From Phycisphaerales bacterium (GTDB lineage Bacteria; Planctomycetota; Phycisphaerae; Phycisphaerales; UBA1924): a DNA stretch of 59,287 nt. Location of the stretch: the NCBI GenBank assembly GCA_020831775.1, contig JAFIFZ010000058.1:1-59287 (forward strand), read 5' to 3'. Shown one piece after another: positions 38,302 to 46,751 of the stretch. The first letter of the stretch is position 1. Each line of letters begins with the position of its first letter. Under the pieces are notes generated by a model, which saw only the letters and a program-made list of their open reading frames with translations, was not told the DNA's origin and did no database searches. The position numbers and the translations under genes are program-made.

Positions 38302-40645
38302 GGAGGTACCCCTCCTCGATCAACGCGTGGATGATCTGGTTCGTCACCGGGCCCGAGACCCTGCCACCGCTGCCCGCGTGCTCCATCAGCACGCTGATCG
38401 CGTACCGGGGACGCTCGTCACCCGCGTCGCCCACCAGCACGACGAACCACGAGTGACTCCCGTCGCGCACGACGACCCGCTCGCCCGTCTCCTCGTCGGT
38501 CACCGTCTGCACCGGCGCCTGGGCCGTGCCCGTCTTGCCCCACACGCGAACGCCCGGCGCGTTGAACACCGGCTCCGTCCGGCGAATCGTCCCGTCGGCG
38601 CTGATGAACACGAGCTGGTGCCCCGTCCCCCGCGCCTGCCCCACCGCCATCTCCAAGCCCCGCATCGTCTCCTCGACCACGACCGGGTCGAGCCCGAGGT
38701 CGCCGACCTGTCGCGAGCCCTCCCCGAGCACCAGCGTCGGGCGCAGCCGCCGCCCGCCCCGCGCGATCGCGGCCATCGCCTCGGCCGCGTGCAGGGGCGT
38801 CCACGCGACCGGCCCCTGCCCGATGCCCATCAAAATCGCATCGCCCGGCGTCGTCGCCTCCGACCGCCCCATCGGCCCCAGCGCCCCCGAATACTCCGCG
38901 CCGACCCCCAGGTCCCAGGTCTCGCCCATGCCGAAGCGCCGGTAAACATCCAGGATCCCCGCCGGCCCCAGCCGCTTACCAAGTTCGTAGAAAAAGATGT
39001 TGCACGAGACCATCAGCGCCTCGGCGGCGTCGGGCGGGCCGCCGAGCTGGTCGTCGTGTGTCGAAAGATACTGGCGGTAGATCCAGCAGCGCAGGCGGTC
39101 GGACCGTCCTTCCAAAAAATGCCCCGTGCACGAGATCCGCTCGCCCGGCGTGTACACGCCCCGCGCCGAGGCGCCGCACAAAATCATCGCCTTGACGATC
39201 GAGCCCGGCGGGTACGCCCCACCGATCGCCCGGTTCATCCACGGGTAATCCACCTCGTCGCGGAAGACCGCGTCGGGCTCTTCCCGCATCTTCTCGCGCG
39301 TGAACGAGGGCGTCGAGACCATCGCGAGGATCTCGCCCGTCTCGATCTCCATCACCACCGCCGCCCCGTTGATCGGCGTGCCCAACGGCATCGTCTCCCG
39401 CGCCGGCCCGTGCCACCCCTGCACCTCCGCCAGCCCGAGCCCCGGATCCATCGCGGCCATCACCCGAGCCTGCAACGCGACATCGATCGTGAGCACAACA
39501 TCCGCGCCCGGCGAAGGCTCGATCGCCTCGACCCGACCCGTATCCAGCCGCCGCTGCGCATACCCCCGCAACCCCCTCAACCGGTGTTCCTGCGTCCGCT
39601 CTAACCCCGCCGCCCCAACCGACTCCCCCTCCCGATACGCCCCCCGATCCGCCCCGGTCGGCGTCAACAACTCCCCATTTTCAGGGTGTTCCTCAAGGAA
39701 CACCCGCCGCGCCGCCTGGTCCTCAGCAAACACCCGCGGCCGCATCCAGCCCAGCAGGTGGGTGCAGACCCCGCGGACGGTCATGGTCGCCCGGCCCTCG
39801 CCCCGCAGGGGGCCGGGGAGGGTCCGCAGGTCGATGTCGACGGGCATGACCTCGTGGGGGTAGGTGCGGTCGCCGGCGTCTCGCACGGACAGGCCTGGGA
39901 CGGTCGGGACCTCGTCGGGCGGGCCCTCTGGGCCGGCGGGCTCTAAGCGGGTGGTCCGCTCGGCCAGGCGGATCAGCTCGAAGGCGACGCCGTCGGAGAC
40001 TCTGGGGACGACGGGGTGGCCGATCGCCTGCTCCCGGATCGGCTGCTCGGCGCGGGCTCGGATCCTGCGGCGTTGGTCGTCGGTGATCGGACGGCCCTGC
40101 TCCTCCAGCTCGGCCAGATCCCTGGCCTCGCGGACTTCGACGAGGCGGGCGTGCATGGCGCTGACGCGGGCGACGGTCCGCTCGGCCCTGTCGTGGATCT
40201 CTTCTTCGGTGGCGCCGGTGAGGGCGGCGATCTGGGCCCAGGAGGCGCGTGCGTGCTCGGCGTAGACGCGCTGGAAGCGGGCCAGGACCGTCGCCTTGCG
40301 TTCTGCGGGCAGGGGGCCCCATTCGGCGGCGTAGAGGCGTTTGGCGTAGCGCTCGGCCCTGTCCTTGGCCCAGTCGCCGCTGAGGACGGGGAACTCGATC
40401 TCGACGCTGTAGCCGGGGACGGCGGTTGCCAGGACGCGGCCCCGGCGGTCGAGGATCTGCCCCCGGACGGTGGGCGACCATGACTCTCGGACGAGCCAGG
40501 CCTCGGCGTCGGCGGTGTGGCGTTCGTTTTCCAGGAGGGCCAGGCGCGCGGTCTGGAGCAGCATCACCCCGAACGCGCCGGCGCAGAGGACGCTCAGCAG
40601 GACGAGCCGCCGGTGGAACAGCTTGGGGAGCATGCGCCCGAGCAT
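38288..40645 (-). CDS. mrdA: Penicillin-binding protein 2 (elongasome transpeptidase)
   Basis: From the ATG at 40643-40645 the protein has 785 residues. A membrane anchor (about 10-28) is followed by a dimerisation domain (GQILDRRGRVLATAVPGYSV) and the transpeptidase domain with SxxK in PPGSIVKAM, SxN in MVSCNIFFYELG and KTGT in VWGKTGTAQAP, all intact. It cross-links peptidoglycan with RodA during elongation. E. coli PBP2 has about 630 residues; the excess lies mainly in an Arg/Glu-rich insertion in the N-terminal half (roughly 110-330). The preceding gene is folE2, about 100 bases away. Confidence 0.93.
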   Translation of the reverse strand: MLGRMLPKLFHRRLVLLSVLCAGAFGVMLLQTARLALLENERHTADAEAWLVRESWSPTVRGQILDRRGRVLATAVPGYSVEIEFPVLSGDWAKDRAERYAKRLYAAEWGPLPAERKATVLARFQRVYAEHARASWAQIAALTGATEEEIHDRAERTVARVSAMHARLVEVREARDLAELEEQGRPITDDQRRRIRARAEQPIREQAIGHPVVPRVSDGVAFELIRLAERTTRLEPAGPEGPPDEVPTVPGLSVRDAGDRTYPHEVMPVDIDLRTLPGPLRGEGRATMTVRGVCTHLLGWMRPRVFAEDQAARRVFLEEHPENGELLTPTGADRGAYREGESVGAAGLERTQEHRLRGLRGYAQRRLDTGRVEAIEPSPGADVVLTIDVALQARVMAAMDPGLGLAEVQGWHGPARETMPLGTPINGAAVVMEIETGEILAMVSTPSFTREKMREEPDAVFRDEVDYPWMNRAIGGAYPPGSIVKAMILCGASARGVYTPGERISCTGHFLEGRSDRLRCWIYRQYLSTHDDQLGGPPDAAEALMVSCNIFFYELGKRLGPAGILDVYRRFGMGETWDLGVGAEYSGALGPMGRSEATTPGDAILMGIGQGPVAWTPLHAAEAMAAIARGGRRLRPTLVLGEGSRQVGDLGLDPVVVEETMRGLEMAVGQARGTGHQLVFISADGTIRRTEPVFNAPGVRVWGKTGTAQAPVQTVTDEETGERVVVRDGSHSWFVVLVGDAGDERPRYAISVLMEHAGSGGRVSGPVTNQIIHALIEEGYLRASG

Positions 40646-40747
40646 GTCGCCGCCTTCGCGATCAGAGGAAGATGGGCCTGCCCCGGGATGGGGTAGGCGG
40701 CATCGTCGCATCGTACGGCTTGGGCGGGGTCGGCGTTAGCGGAAAAG

Positions 40748-41578
40748 TCAGTCTGCGCCCTCGGCGGCACGCTTGTCGCGCGTGAGCATGGCGTAGGCGT
40801 TGTGGCTGTGGATCGACTCGAAGTTTTCCGAGTTGATCTCGAACCAGGTGATGCGGTCCTCGTTGTCGAGTGCGACGGCCAGGTCGCGGACGATGTCCTC
40901 GACGAACTTGGGGTTCTCGAAGGCCCGCTCGGTGACCCACTTCTCGTCGGGGCGCTTCAGGACACTGAAGACCTGGGTCGAGGCGGCCTGTTCGAGCAGG
41001 GCGGCGAGTTCCTCGATCCAGAGGTTGCCCTCGAAGCGGACGCGGGCCTCGATGCGGCATCGCTGGTTGTGGGCGCCGTACTCGGAGATCTCCTTCGAGC
41101 ATGGGCAGAGGCTGGTGGCCCATGCCGCGACGCGGAGGATCATGTCGTCGGCGCCGTTGCTGGTGCACTCGAAGCCGACCTCGAAGTCCATCAGGCCGAG
41201 CTTGCCCGAGACTGGGGCGGGCTTGTTGATGAAGTAGATGAAGTCGGCCTCGAAGTGGGCCTCTTCGGCTTCGAGCTTGCGGCAGATGGCTCGGGTGATC
41301 TCGGGGATGCGCTCGGGCGTGAGGGGCTCGGAGTGGTCGTTGAGGATCTCCAGGAAGCGGGACATGTGCGTCCCCTTCTGGTAGTGCGGGAGCGCGACAT
41401 ACATGTTGATTTTGGCGACGGTGGTCTGCTCGCCGCCTTCGGGGGTGCGCAGACGCATCGGGTAGGTGACATCTTTGACGCCGACCTTGTCGATCGCGAC
41501 GCGCCGGTCGTCTTCGGTGGCCTGGACATCGGGCATGACGGCCTTGGCCGCCTTGCTGTTGGGCTTGGTCTCGCTCAA
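40748..41578 (-). CDS. folE2: GTP cyclohydrolase FolE2 (type IB)
   Basis: A 276-residue enzyme of the COG1469 family that converts GTP to dihydroneopterin triphosphate for folate or queuosine-type pathways. Markers are PDVQATEDDRRVAIDKVGVK, TSLCPCSKEISEYGAHNQR with the metal-binding Cys, and IHSHNAYAML near the end. The frame opens at a TTG with GGAG ten bases upstream; the ATG at 41536 (MPDVQ) would give a start more like other family members and cannot be excluded. FolE2 can work with metals other than zinc and is often zinc-regulated, but no Zur-like site was recognised. Confidence 0.92.
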   Translation of the reverse strand: MSETKPNSKAAKAVMPDVQATEDDRRVAIDKVGVKDVTYPMRLRTPEGGEQTTVAKINMYVALPHYQKGTHMSRFLEILNDHSEPLTPERIPEITRAICRKLEAEEAHFEADFIYFINKPAPVSGKLGLMDFEVGFECTSNGADDMILRVAAWATSLCPCSKEISEYGAHNQRCRIEARVRFEGNLWIEELAALLEQAASTQVFSVLKRPDEKWVTERAFENPKFVEDIVRDLAVALDNEDRITWFEINSENFESIHSHNAYAMLTRDKRAAEGAD

Positions 41579-41681
41579 AATAGTTCAACTCCGGGGCGTA
41601 GCGTGCGGGGGTCGGCCTGCGGCACAACGCGTGGGCCGGTTGCGGCTTCGACGCGTCAACCCCCTCGGATTCGGGAGAATA

Positions 41682-42590
41682 TTAGGTGGCTTTGGCTCGC
41701 CGTTCTTCCGGGATCGCGCCCTGGCGGTCCATCATCGAGTGGACCCACGCCATCCCGATCGGCACGCCGAGGAAGGCGCCGGCGAACCAGTCGACGGGCG
41801 TCAGGCGTGCTGCGGCGAAAAGCGTGCTCGCGTCGGCGGCGGCGAGCAGCTCGGGGCCGTGCGAGACCGACGCGATGACGGGAGCCGCGACAGCGGCGAT
41901 CAGGAAGCCGAAGAAGTAGCTGAGGGGCGGGATTTCGTCCCTGATCATCGCGCCCGCGAGCCTTCCGGCGGCTGCGCCGAAGATGCCCGCGAGGATGGCG
42001 GCCATGACCGTCTGCCCCTTCATCGCGTTGACGGCGATGGTCCAGCCGACGACGAGGGCGATGACCGCGGTGACGATCGTCGCGAGGAGCGCCGGGGGCG
42101 AGACGAGCTTCAAGAGCGGGAACCGCCCGCCTTCGTAGAGGTATTGCTCGCGTTCGTGCTGGTTTCTGGGGAGCGCCAGGGCGACGATGACGCCTGCGGT
42201 CAGGATCGCCAGCAGTCCGAAGACGGCGCCCTCGATCGCGAGGGTGGTCATGGGCGCCGGAGAGTCGCTGGCGCGGAGCAGGTGGTCGACGCGTCCTGAC
42301 CGCCACGCGGCCCACGCGAGCACGAACCCGGCCGAGCTCAGGCCGGTGCGGGGGCCGAAGAGCCTGGCCCCGGTGACGCCGGCGACGAGCGCCAGTGCGG
42401 CGCATCCGAGGGCCGCGAGGATTCCGGCGGGGATCGATCCGGTAACGAGGAAGGTCGCGTCTGCGCCGCCGTCGGCGCGGGTGAGCGAGGCGGTGAGCAC
42501 GCCGGCTGCGGGCCCGATGATGAGGATCGCGATCGCGAGCCACGACCATCGGGCGATGTTGCTGAAGTGTGTGGGTTGGGGGTCTGCCAT
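41682..42590 (-). CDS. Multi-pass membrane protein of unknown function
   Basis: A 302-residue protein with about seven hydrophobic segments, including WLAIAILIIGPAAGVLTASL, IPAGILAALGCAALALVAGV, FGLLAILTAGVIVALAL and FFGFLIAAVAAPVIASV. A soluble loop EREQYLYEGGRFPLLKLV lies between halves. I do not recognise a family, and no catalytic motif is evident. It follows the M48 protease gene by 47 bases on the same strand, so it may be co-expressed with lemA and the protease. Confidence 0.7.
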   Translation of the reverse strand: MADPQPTHFSNIARWSWLAIAILIIGPAAGVLTASLTRADGGADATFLVTGSIPAGILAALGCAALALVAGVTGARLFGPRTGLSSAGFVLAWAAWRSGRVDHLLRASDSPAPMTTLAIEGAVFGLLAILTAGVIVALALPRNQHEREQYLYEGGRFPLLKLVSPPALLATIVTAVIALVVGWTIAVNAMKGQTVMAAILAGIFGAAAGRLAGAMIRDEIPPLSYFFGFLIAAVAAPVIASVSHGPELLAAADASTLFAAARLTPVDWFAGAFLGVPIGMAWVHSMMDRQGAIPEERRAKAT

Positions 42591-42637
42591 GCGGCTGCGT
42601 CCGTTGCGATCGGCGTGCGGGGGCTCCGCACGGGCAG

Positions 42638-43990
42638 TCAGCGTAGGAGCGCCAGCAGGCGTGCGATGCGGTCGTCGATGGGCGGGTGGGAGCTGAAGGC
42701 GGAGCTCTTGCGCTGGCCGGAGCTGCGCATTTTCTTGAGCGGGTTGACGATGTACATGTGGGCGGTGCCCCGGTTGGCGGTCTCTTTCTGCGGGGCCCTG
42801 TCGCAGGCGAGGGTGGAGAGGGCCGAGGCGAGTCCCTGGGGGTTTCTGGTGAGCTCGACGGCGCCGGCGTCGGCGAGGTACTCGCGCTGGCGGCTGTAGG
42901 CCATCTGGAGCAGGCGGGCGATGATCGGGGAGAGGATGGCGAGGATGATGGCGATGACAAAGATGACGGCGATGGCTGCGCCGCCCCCGCGTCCGCCGCC
43001 GCCACCGCCGCCACCGGGGGTCGAGACGCGTGCGCCGCCGCGGTGGCCGGCCCCGCTGTAGAACATGGCGCGGAGGAAGCCGTCGGAGACGATGACGATG
43101 AGGCCGACCATCGTGGCCATGAGCATGCTGAAACGGATGTCGTAGTGGCGGATGTGTGCGAGCTCGTGGGCCATGACGCCCTGGAGTTCGTCGCGCGTGA
43201 GCTTTGCGCGCAGGCCGCGAGTGATGGCGACGACGCCGTGCTCGGGGTCGCGTCCTGTCGCGAAGGCGTTGAGCGAGTCGTCGTCGATGATGTAGATCTT
43301 GGGCATGGGAAGCCCGCCTGCGATGGCCATCTCTTCGCAGACATTGAAGAGGACGGGGTCGTCGTCCTTGGAGATGCGCCGGGCGTGCGTCATGCGGAGG
43401 ATGGCGTTGGCGCCGCCGTAGAAACTCCAGACCGATGCCCCGCCCCCGACGAGGAGTCCGACGAGCCCGCCGATGAGCATCGCGGGGAGGATGGGCGCGA
43501 TCGATCCGAAGACATCGAAGCTCGATCCGCCGGTCGCGGTGTCGAACTTGGGGTCTGCGGGCCTGTGGGTCGTGCCGGTCATGTAGCTGTGCGCGTAGTC
43601 GCCGGCGTGGCCGAAGACGACGCTGACGATGACGCCGATGGAAGCGCCGAAGACGGCGGCGAGCAGGATCATCAGCACGATGAGGATCGCGCTGTCACGC
43701 TTGCTCTTGCGGATGAGGTCGTTGTAGGTGATGGTGCCCGGGTAGGCCTTGATGCGCTCGCGGACGCGCTGGTCGAAGGCGGAGTCGCTCTCGCCTGGGC
43801 CGGGCTTGCGGGCGGGCCTCTGGGCGGGGCGGGGCTTCTGGGGCTTTTCGCCAGCGCCCTGGGATCCGGGCATGCCGGGGATGCCCGGGATGGGCAGGGG
43901 CTTTCCCTCGCCGGGCACGGGGATCGGGCCTTGCTCGCCCTTGGGCCCTCGGATCGGGCCGAGGGGATCGTTGGAGCCGGTGTTGCTCAC
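42638..43990 (-). CDS. M48-family membrane metalloprotease (HtpX-like)
   Basis: A 450-residue protein. A proline-rich cytoplasmic N-terminus (about 1-70) precedes two membrane segments (SAILIVLMILLAAVFGASIG, ILPAMLIGGLVGLLVGGGAS). The zinc-binding motif HELAHIRH appears in QGVMAHELAHIRHYD, with the third ligand in REYLADAGAVELT. A glycine-rich stretch and further membrane segments (IAVIFVIAIILAILSPIIAR) surround it. HtpX proteases degrade damaged membrane proteins. A lemA gene lies 51 bases upstream, the conserved lemA-htpX pairing. Confidence 0.92.
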   Translation of the reverse strand: MSNTGSNDPLGPIRGPKGEQGPIPVPGEGKPLPIPGIPGMPGSQGAGEKPQKPRPAQRPARKPGPGESDSAFDQRVRERIKAYPGTITYNDLIRKSKRDSAILIVLMILLAAVFGASIGVIVSVVFGHAGDYAHSYMTGTTHRPADPKFDTATGGSSFDVFGSIAPILPAMLIGGLVGLLVGGGASVWSFYGGANAILRMTHARRISKDDDPVLFNVCEEMAIAGGLPMPKIYIIDDDSLNAFATGRDPEHGVVAITRGLRAKLTRDELQGVMAHELAHIRHYDIRFSMLMATMVGLIVIVSDGFLRAMFYSGAGHRGGARVSTPGGGGGGGGRGGGAAIAVIFVIAIILAILSPIIARLLQMAYSRQREYLADAGAVELTRNPQGLASALSTLACDRAPQKETANRGTAHMYIVNPLKKMRSSGQRKSSAFSSHPPIDDRIARLLALLR

Positions 43991-44041
43991 GGCCTTGTAG
44001 CCTTCCGCGAGTGCGCGTTGTTTCGGGCGGGGTGCACCCGT

Positions 44042-44623
44042 TTAGCTGAAGGAGACCTTCGGGGCCTCGCGCTGGGCGGTCTCTTCGAGCGTGAAGTACT
44101 CGCGCTGTCCGAAGTTGAACATGCCGGCGATAATCGACGCGGGGAAGACCATGCGCGACTGCTCGTACCGCCCGACCGAGTCGTTGAAGTGCTGGCGGGC
44201 GAAGCCGATGCGGTTCTCCGTCGAGGCGAGCTCTTCCTGCAGGCGGGCGAAGTTGTCGTTGGCCTTCAGGTCGGGGTACTGCTCGGAGACGGCAAAGAGG
44301 CGGCTGAGTGCGCCGGTGAGCTGGTTTTCGGCGTTGGCCTTCTCAGCGGCGTGCATCGCGTCGCTGGTGACATTGATCGCCTGCTGGCGGGCCTGGATGA
44401 CCGCTTCGAGCGTCTCTCGCTCGTGGGTCGCGTAGCCCTTGACGGTCTCGACCAGGTTCGGGATGAGGTCGTAGCGTCGCTTGAGCTGGACATCGATCTG
44501 CGACCATGCGTTGTCGCAGTCGACCCGCTTGCCGATCAATCGGTTGTAGGTCATGACCGCCCAGAGGACGATCACAACGACAAGCACGAGCACGATGATT
44601 GCGATGACGGTGCCGGTCGGCAT
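44042..44623 (-). CDS. lemA: LemA-family membrane protein
   Basis: The ATG at 44621-44623 has GGGGAGGG upstream. The 193-residue protein has an N-terminal membrane segment (VIAIIVLVLVVVIVLWAVM) followed by the LemA signature YNRLIGKRVDCDNAWSQIDV and QLKRRYDLIPNLVETVKGYA, and a long helical bundle ending near FPASIIAGMFNF. Its molecular role is not settled; LemA genes commonly sit beside HtpX-type proteases, as here. Confidence 0.93.
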   Translation of the reverse strand: MPTGTVIAIIVLVLVVVIVLWAVMTYNRLIGKRVDCDNAWSQIDVQLKRRYDLIPNLVETVKGYATHERETLEAVIQARQQAINVTSDAMHAAEKANAENQLTGALSRLFAVSEQYPDLKANDNFARLQEELASTENRIGFARQHFNDSVGRYEQSRMVFPASIIAGMFNFGQREYFTLEETAQREAPKVSFS

Positions 44624-44827
44624 GACGGCCCTCCCCTTGCTGCTGACCCCGCTGCCGGCGGGGGGTTGCTCTGTCGTCCGCCGTGCGGCGGATCCGGTCC
44701 TGACGGGCGCTTGTTCCGCGTCGGGCCGGCCGGATTTCGACCCCACGGGCCGGGGCCGGCGGGAGCATCATACCAGCATGGGGAGAATCACGGTTCCTGA
44801 GCGTCCGCCGGTCGTTACCATCGCGTC

Positions 44828-46039
44828 ATGACCGAGACCGACAGACCCGACAGCCGCCGAACCGAACCGACCGCGATCCTCCGGCCCGCGCCGGTGACCT
44901 TGGCGGACCTGACGAGCGACCTGCTCTGGCCGAGGCTGCTGCGTGCGGGGAAACTGGCGTTCAAGGCCGACCGCCTCGCGATCGCCCTGCTGACGGTGCT
45001 GCTGATCGGGGTGATCGGGAGCCTGAACACGCTCTTCGGCGGCCGGTCGTTCATCGGCGGGGTGCTCCTGATTAAGTTCGAGGCGATCGGGGAGTTGCTG
45101 CTTGCGCTGGCGATGCTGGATGTCTCTCGCGCGGGCGACGCGGTGCTTGGGCTGGGCGTTGGCGTGCCGCGCCAGATCGCGTCGGAGTTCCCCGTGAGCG
45201 TGTGGCTTTTGGGGGTGCCGATCGTGGTGGTGTGGGCGATCGGGCTTGGGGCGATCTGCCGCTCGGCGGCGTGCGAGTTCAGCGCTGGGGTCTTCCGCCC
45301 CTGGCCTGAGACGCTGGCGTTTTCGATCCGGCGCGGAGTGATGATGGTTTCGGCGCTGGTGCTGCCTCCGGTGCTTGCGGCGCTGTCGCTGCTGGTCGCG
45401 TGGGCTGTTGGCCTGCTGACCAACCTGCCGGTGATCGAGTATCTGGGGGCGGCGGTGTACCCGATTTCGCTGCTGTTTGTGTTTGCGGCGGTGCTGACCT
45501 TGCTCCTGTATGTGTTCGGCGGGCACATGCTCGTGCCGTCGGTGGCGTGCGAGGGGACGGACGGGATCGATGCGCTGCAGCGCGGGGGGCACTATGTGCT
45601 GCACCGGCCGCTGCGGCTGGCGCTGTACCTGGGCGTGCTCGGGCTGGTCGGGGCGGTGCTCTTGGGGATCGTGTTCTGGCTGGCGTGGGCGGTGCCGGCG
45701 CTGGCGGATGCGCTGCGTCCGGACCCTGCCGGAGCGAGACTGTTCGACGACAGCGCCTTGCTGCGCGGGCCGGAGGCGATCATCGCGTTCTGGTCGAAGA
45801 TCCCCGGCGTGCTGGCGGCGGCGGTCGCGGTGAGCTATTACGCGTGCGCCTCGACTTTGCTCTACCTGGCGATGCGCCAGCAGTGCGACGGGCAGCACTA
45901 CTCGGAGATCTGGTTCGAGGGCGTCAGCGACACGGTGCTGGCCGAGGCGGAGCGCAGCGGCGAACGCCTCAGCGGTCGTCAGCAGGACGGGGACGAGCAA
46001 GATGAGCGGGAACGGGAAGAAGATCGTCGCTCGTCATGA
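44828..46039 (+). CDS. Polytopic membrane protein of unknown function
   Basis: A 403-residue protein with about six hydrophobic segments (LAIALLTVLLIGVIGSL, VWLLGVPIVVVWAIGLGAI, MMVSALVLPPVLAALSLLVA, LYLGVLGLVGAVLLGIVFWL). It shows the layout of large integral membrane proteins repeatedly annotated as hypothetical in planctomycetes. The Asp/Glu/Arg-rich C-terminus (GDEQDEREREEDRRSS) overlaps the convergent truB gene by 71 bases, so either the overlap is real or a shorter protein is made; codon composition in the overlap fits both frames. No enzyme family is recognised. Confidence 0.72.
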   Translation: MTETDRPDSRRTEPTAILRPAPVTLADLTSDLLWPRLLRAGKLAFKADRLAIALLTVLLIGVIGSLNTLFGGRSFIGGVLLIKFEAIGELLLALAMLDVSRAGDAVLGLGVGVPRQIASEFPVSVWLLGVPIVVVWAIGLGAICRSAACEFSAGVFRPWPETLAFSIRRGVMMVSALVLPPVLAALSLLVAWAVGLLTNLPVIEYLGAAVYPISLLFVFAAVLTLLLYVFGGHMLVPSVACEGTDGIDALQRGGHYVLHRPLRLALYLGVLGLVGAVLLGIVFWLAWAVPALADALRPDPAGARLFDDSALLRGPEAIIAFWSKIPGVLAAAVAVSYYACASTLLYLAMRQQCDGQHYSEIWFEGVSDTVLAEAERSGERLSGRQQDGDEQDEREREEDRRSS

Positions 46040-46736
46040 CGCGGGGCAGGTCGTCGAGCTGAACGGCCATCGAGTCGTCGAACGCGCCGACACGGGTGCG
46101 CCGTAACGAGACGAGCACGCCCCCGCCGGTGAGCTCGCGCCCCATGTCGCGGGCGAGGCTGCGGATGTAGACGCCTTTGCCGCTGACGACGCGGAGCGTG
46201 AGCACGGGCCATTCCAGCGAGACGATGTCGATGGCGTCGATGCGGACGGGGCGGGGCTCGGGCTCGATGGTCTCTCCCCGGCGGGCCCGGGCGTAGGAGC
46301 GTTCGCCCCCTATTTTGACGGCAGAGTGGGCGGGCGGTCGCTGCTGGATCGTGCCGATGAAGCGGGCGCAGACTGCATTGATGGTGTCGGTGTTTGGGGG
46401 CGATGCGCCGGGAACGGGGACCGGCTCGCTTTCGAGGTCGTCTGTGGGCGAGGTGGCGGAGAGGTCGATGCCGGCGAGGTATTCCTTCTGGCCATCCATG
46501 ATGGCGTTGCAGAGGGGTGTGGCCTTGCCGACGAGGACGACGAGGACGCCGGTGGCGAGGGGGTCGAGGGTGCCGCCGTGGCCGACTTTGACGCGCTTTG
46601 GGGCGCCTCCTCGGCGGAGGCGTGCGCGGACGCTGGAGCAGACGGTCATCGAGGTCATGGCGTAGGGCTTGTCGATGACGAGGATGCCGCTGAGGGGGGG
46701 GTGGTCTTGCTGGGGGTGTTGGGGGTGTTCGGTCAC
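45969..46736 (-). CDS. truB: tRNA pseudouridine-55 synthase TruB
   Basis: A 255-residue protein starting at a GTG 15 bases after the preceding gene. Motifs are GILVIDKPYAMTSMTV, KVGHGGTLDPLATGVLVVLV with the catalytic Asp, KEYLAGIDLSATSPTDD, RPPAHSAVKIGGERSYARAR and GVYIRSLARDMGREL. It makes pseudouridine 55 in the T loop of tRNAs. The C-terminal PUA-like tail is short. Its 3' end overlaps the convergent membrane-protein gene. Confidence 0.94.
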   Translation of the reverse strand: MTEHPQHPQQDHPPLSGILVIDKPYAMTSMTVCSSVRARLRRGGAPKRVKVGHGGTLDPLATGVLVVLVGKATPLCNAIMDGQKEYLAGIDLSATSPTDDLESEPVPVPGASPPNTDTINAVCARFIGTIQQRPPAHSAVKIGGERSYARARRGETIEPEPRPVRIDAIDIVSLEWPVLTLRVVSGKGVYIRSLARDMGRELTGGGVLVSLRRTRVGAFDDSMAVQLDDLPRVMTSDDLLPVPAHLARPRPADDR

Positions 46737-46751
46737 TGGGGTGCTTTGTTT

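Noticed and set aside
38072-39604. 510-codon plus-strand frame opposite mrdA
   Set aside because: Arg/His/Pro-rich shadow with no motif; mrdA has SxxK, SxN and KTGT on the other strand.
42686-44800. 704-codon plus-strand frame opposite the M48 protease and lemA
   Set aside because: Shadow frame; the minus strand carries HELAH and the LemA signature.
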